Origin: Solirubrobacterales bacterium
GTDB taxonomy: Bacteria; Actinomycetota; Thermoleophilia; Solirubrobacterales; 70-9
Assembly (NCBI GenBank): GCA_020438395.1
Contig: JAGQUR010000087.1
Coordinates: 1 to 42,335, forward strand
Length of the DNA: 42,335 bases
Direction of reading: 5' to 3'
Numbering within the stretch: position 1 is the first letter of the stretch; every line of letters begins with the position of its first letter. Made by a program: the position numbers and the translations under genes. This document shows, piece by piece, positions 40,021 through 42,335 of the stretch. The notes beneath the pieces are model-generated. The model worked only from the letters and a program-made list of their open reading frames with translations. It was not told the DNA's origin and made no database searches.

Positions 40021-42047
40021 CAGCTCTTGCCTGCTGCACGTTTTGACCCACGACCCTGTTTCGGGCCACGGGCCTTGCGCCGGCCACCCTTGACCGCCCG
40101 TGGGGCTTCAACTTCGCGTTTCGCGGCCTTGGGACGGCCGGTGGTCTGGATGAACTTCAGCGCCTGGACGTAGACGAGGTTCTTGTGGCGACGGGTGATC
40201 TCCGCCTCTCGCATCGCCTCGAGGAACTCCTCCGGCCCGTCGAAGTCATGCAGACGGTTGCGCACCGCCCCGAGGCCCTGGGCGACGTGGCTGTCGGACC
40301 CCGCGGCGGGGATGATGTTGTACTTGCGGGCGAACCGCTCGGCCTCCTCGTTGAACGAGGAGATCGCGACCCGGGGGTTGAAGACTTCCATCAGGTCGAT
40401 GTCCTCGACCATGTCGAGCAGATTCTCGTAGTCGGGAACCGAGTGGAGCCGGTCGAAGGGATGTGGCACGTAGACCAGCCCGCCCTGCCGCTTGATCTCG
40501 GCGATCGTCTCGTCCATGGTCAGACCCTTGGGGATCTTCTCTTTGAGGAAGAGCCCGATCACCTCGCCCTGCTCGCCGGTCTTCACTTCCTCGGCGACGA
40601 TGATCTTGAAGTCGTCCATCTCTTCGGCGACCTTCGCGGCCTCCCTGGCGCCAGAGACCTCGTTGTGGTCGGTGATCGCGATCGCGCCGAAGCCGCGGTC
40701 GCGGGCCGTCTCGATCAGCACCTTGACCGGTGTCGCGCAGTCGCTCGAATGGTCGGTGTGCATGTGCAGGTCGACGTCGATCAGCGGCCGGTCCCGGAGC
40801 TTCTTCCTGAGTGCCTCGTTTCCGGCCGGATCGTGCCGGCGGGCGACCAGTCGCTCGTAGGTCGATTCAAAGCGGTCGGCCACCTCGGGCCAGGTCTCGA
40901 TCTCGAACTTCCCGCAGGCGGACCGGAGTCGTTCGCGGAGGCGTCCGTCCTCACCGAGCCGCTGGATCTGGCCGGCCAGGGTCACCGGATCGCCGGCCGG
41001 GAAGAGCAGCCCGCGCTGGCCGTCGCCAACCAGTTCCACGTAGCGGCCGATCGTGGTCGTCACCGGAACCGCCCCGGAGGCAATCGCCTGCCGGACCGCC
41101 GCCTGGTCGGGCCGGGGACCGTTCGAGGCGGCGACGAAAACGTTGGAATGGGAGAGCAGTTCCGACAGGCTCGCCTGGTCAGGGCCGATCACCTTGATCC
41201 GGTCCCGGATCTGCCGGGCAACGCGAAGCTGAACCGCCCCGGGCTCGTCGGCGTAGACGGTCGCCGTCCACTCGAGATCCGGGGGAAGCCGCCGGAGCGC
41301 CCGCAGGAAAAGCCGGAGGGCACCTGGCTCCTCGCGCTCGGAGAAGGCGATCTTCAGCGGCGGCACTTCCGACTGGGCCGGCTCGACCGGATCGATTCCG
41401 GGATGAGTGATCTCGTAGGAACCCGGGAAGTACCGGTTCAGTAGCCGGGCCGAGGTCCGCGAGGAGGCGGTGCGGGCGTCCAGCCTGCCGAAGAAGATCT
41501 CGAGCAGGGGCCGGGCGAACTGGGTCGCGAACGGGCGTTCTTCCGTTTCGTGGAAGGTGCCGACGTTGAGCGAGAAGGAATGCCTCAGCGCGTTGGAAGA
41601 GAAGCCTGGAACGAAGGGGTCGTGGACATGGACGATGTCGAAGCGGCCCGAGCCGAGCAGAGCCTCGATCCGGTTGCCCATGTCGACCGAGACCGGGGCC
41701 TGCCGCCTGCCGCTGCGGGGGATCTTCACCCCGCCGCCCATCGAAAGCACCCGGGGCTCCTCGCCGGGGGCGAAGAGAGCGTCGGGATCGTCACGCAGGC
41801 CTGCCAGGGCCGACTTGGTCTCGGCAACGCCGCCGCGACCCCCGGAGGGAGCCGCGATCAGCACCGAATGACCGCGCCGGGCCAGCTCTTCGCTGACCCG
41901 GCGCGTGTACTCGTTTATTCCTCCCCGTTCAGAGAATGGGAACGGGGTGAACTGAACTATTGAGAGAGGAGCCAGGGACTCAGGCCTCGGCCTGCTCTTC
42001 GGCGGCCTCGGAGATCGGCTTGGTCTGCTCCAGCGGGTTCTTGCCAC
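40020..42047 (-). CDS. Glycosyltransferase (GT4) fused to a PHP phosphoesterase domain
   Basis: Up to 675 residues. The N-terminal half (about 27-400) is a GT-B glycosyltransferase of family 4 type: [20 protein letters not shown], then [13 protein letters not shown] and a C-terminal Rossmann half in which [14 protein letters not shown] occupies the donor-binding region. The C-terminal half (about 415-640) is a PHP phosphoesterase with all metal motifs: [35 protein letters not shown] and [11 protein letters not shown] basic tail ([20 protein letters not shown]) ends it. The gene directly follows inositol-3-phosphate synthase. The start is uncertain: the frame opens at GTG 42047, inside the upstream gene, but conserved sequence begins near 41971, where only a CTG is available. 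Confidence 0.83.
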   Translation of the reverse strand: MARTRWSRPSRSPRPPKSRPRPESLAPLSIVQFTPFPFSERGGINEYTRRVSEELARRGHSVLIAAPSGGRGGVAETKSALAGLRDDPDALFAPGEEPRVLSMGGGVKIPRSGRRQAPVSVDMGNRIEALLGSGRFDIVHVHDPFVPGFSSNALRHSFSLNVGTFHETEERPFATQFARPLLEIFFGRLDARTASSRTSARLLNRYFPGSYEITHPGIDPVEPAQSEVPPLKIAFSEREEPGALRLFLRALRRLPPDLEWTATVYADEPGAVQLRVARQIRDRIKVIGPDQASLSELLSHSNVFVAASNGPRPDQAAVRQAIASGAVPVTTTIGRYVELVGDGQRGLLFPAGDPVTLAGQIQRLGEDGRLRERLRSACGKFEIETWPEVADRFESTYERLVARRHDPAGNEALRKKLRDRPLIDVDLHMHTDHSSDCATPVKVLIETARDRGFGAIAITDHNEVSGAREAAKVAEEMDDFKIIVAEEVKTGEQGEVIGLFLKEKIPKGLTMDETIAEIKRQGGLVYVPHPFDRLHSVPDYENLLDMVEDIDLMEVFNPRVAISSFNEEAERFARKYNIIPAAGSDSHVAQGLGAVRNRLHDFDGPEEFLEAMREAEITRRHKNLVYVQALKFIQTTGRPKAAKREVEAPRAVKGGRRKARGPKQGRGSKRAAGKS

Positions 42048-42335
42048 GGGCGTTCTCGAGGATGAAGTCCTCGGTCTGCTGGCGCGCCTCGGCGTCCGGC
42101 CGCTGGTTGTGCGGGGACTTCATGAGGTACGAGGACGGGCCGTCGAGCTGACCGGCGATGCCGTTGTTGAGGGCCAGCTTGATCAGACGGACCGCGTCGA
42201 TGACGACGCCGGCCGAGTTCGGCGAGTCCCAGACCTCGAGCTTCAGCTCGACGTTCAGCGGCACGTCACCGAAGGACTTGCCTTCGAGGCGGATGTGGGC
42301 CCACTTGCGATCGGTCAGCCACGGCACGTAGTCCG
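41980..42335 (-). CDS. ino1: Inositol-3-phosphate synthase, N-terminus cut by window edge
   Basis: The last 118 residues of a frame entering at base 42335. [55 protein letters not shown] and [11 protein letters not shown] are the conserved C-terminal motifs of actinobacterial-type myo-inositol-1(3)-phosphate synthase, including the NSAGVVIDA cofactor/active-site segment. The enzyme converts glucose 6-phosphate to inositol phosphate, the precursor of phosphatidylinositol, mycothiol and inositol solutes. The acidic tail ([10 protein letters not shown]) is extra. The stop at 41980 overlaps or abuts the GT-PHP fusion gene, so both are in one operon. Confidence 0.92.
   Translation of the reverse strand, partial: DYVPWLTDRKWAHIRLEGKSFGDVPLNVELKLEVWDSPNSAGVVIDAVRLIKLALNNGIAGQLDGPSSYLMKSPHNQRPDAEARQQTEDFILENARGKNPLEQTKPISEAAEEQAEA

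Noticed and set aside
1..42335. CRISPR array, insertion sequence, prophage or rRNA genes
   Set aside because: No regularly spaced repeats, transposase, phage structural gene or rRNA sequence was found in any part of the window.

Overview
The window is GC-rich, gene-dense chromosomal DNA from an actinobacterium. Several features fit a soil Thermoleophilia/Solirubrobacterales-type lineage: many leaderless promoters, an actinobacterial-type inositol-3-phosphate synthase, an F420/LLM-type oxidoreductase, secreted proteins with lysine-rich Ig-like modules, and Gly-Pro/Thr-Gly low-complexity segments. The lineage is an inference; no rRNA gene is present. I see no phage, insertion sequence or CRISPR array. 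Three tRNA genes (Asp-GTC, Val-TAC, Glu-TTC) lie on the minus strand.

Bases 1-12629 form a polyamine/GABA utilisation region. A minus-strand operon reads class III aminotransferase (putrescine:pyruvate type), alanine dehydrogenase, gamma-aminobutyraldehyde dehydrogenase, then a GABA aminotransferase cut by the window edge. Divergently transcribed are an APC permease and a PotA-PotD-PotB-PotC spermidine/putrescine-type ABC transporter, followed by a second aldehyde dehydrogenase. Together they would import putrescine and convert it through 4-aminobutanal and GABA towards succinate semialdehyde. Alanine dehydrogenase would recycle the alanine made by pyruvate-dependent transamination. A 371-bp gap (10792-11162) holds two head-to-head long hairpins with a shared conserved loop.

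Bases 12630-19934 hold two lipoprotein genes (one of only 34 codons), an Orn/Lys/Arg decarboxylase overlapping a tyrosine-phosphatase-like gene, an SRPBCC-TetR pair with a probable self-operator over its promoter, a glyoxalase-family gene, an AT-richer two-gene island of unknown function (17250-18097), an enolase-superfamily enzyme and a ferritin.

Bases 20132-32695 are rich in exported proteins: a ceramidase-like protein with a PKD domain, a peptidoglycan-binding protein, a large alpha/beta-hydrolase-like protein, a polysaccharide deacetylase, a membrane-anchored EEP-fold protein and an FG-GAP repeat protein. Among them are an FMN reductase and an FAH-family enzyme.

Bases 32772-42335 are mostly housekeeping: YdeI-like protein, Lgt, ornithine carbamoyltransferase, a TrmA/RlmD-family RNA methyltransferase, an LLM oxidoreductase, a UPF0114 membrane protein and an ABM-cupin fusion. 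They end with a minus-strand operon of inositol-3-phosphate synthase, a glycosyltransferase-PHP fusion and a UDG-like protein with degenerate catalytic motifs.

The strongest window-wide regulatory signal is a TAGnnT-like -10 hexamer ending exactly 6 or 7 bases before the start codon of at least fifteen genes. This predicts widespread leaderless transcription; internal operon genes instead use Shine-Dalgarno sites or ATGA/GTGA/TGATG overlaps.
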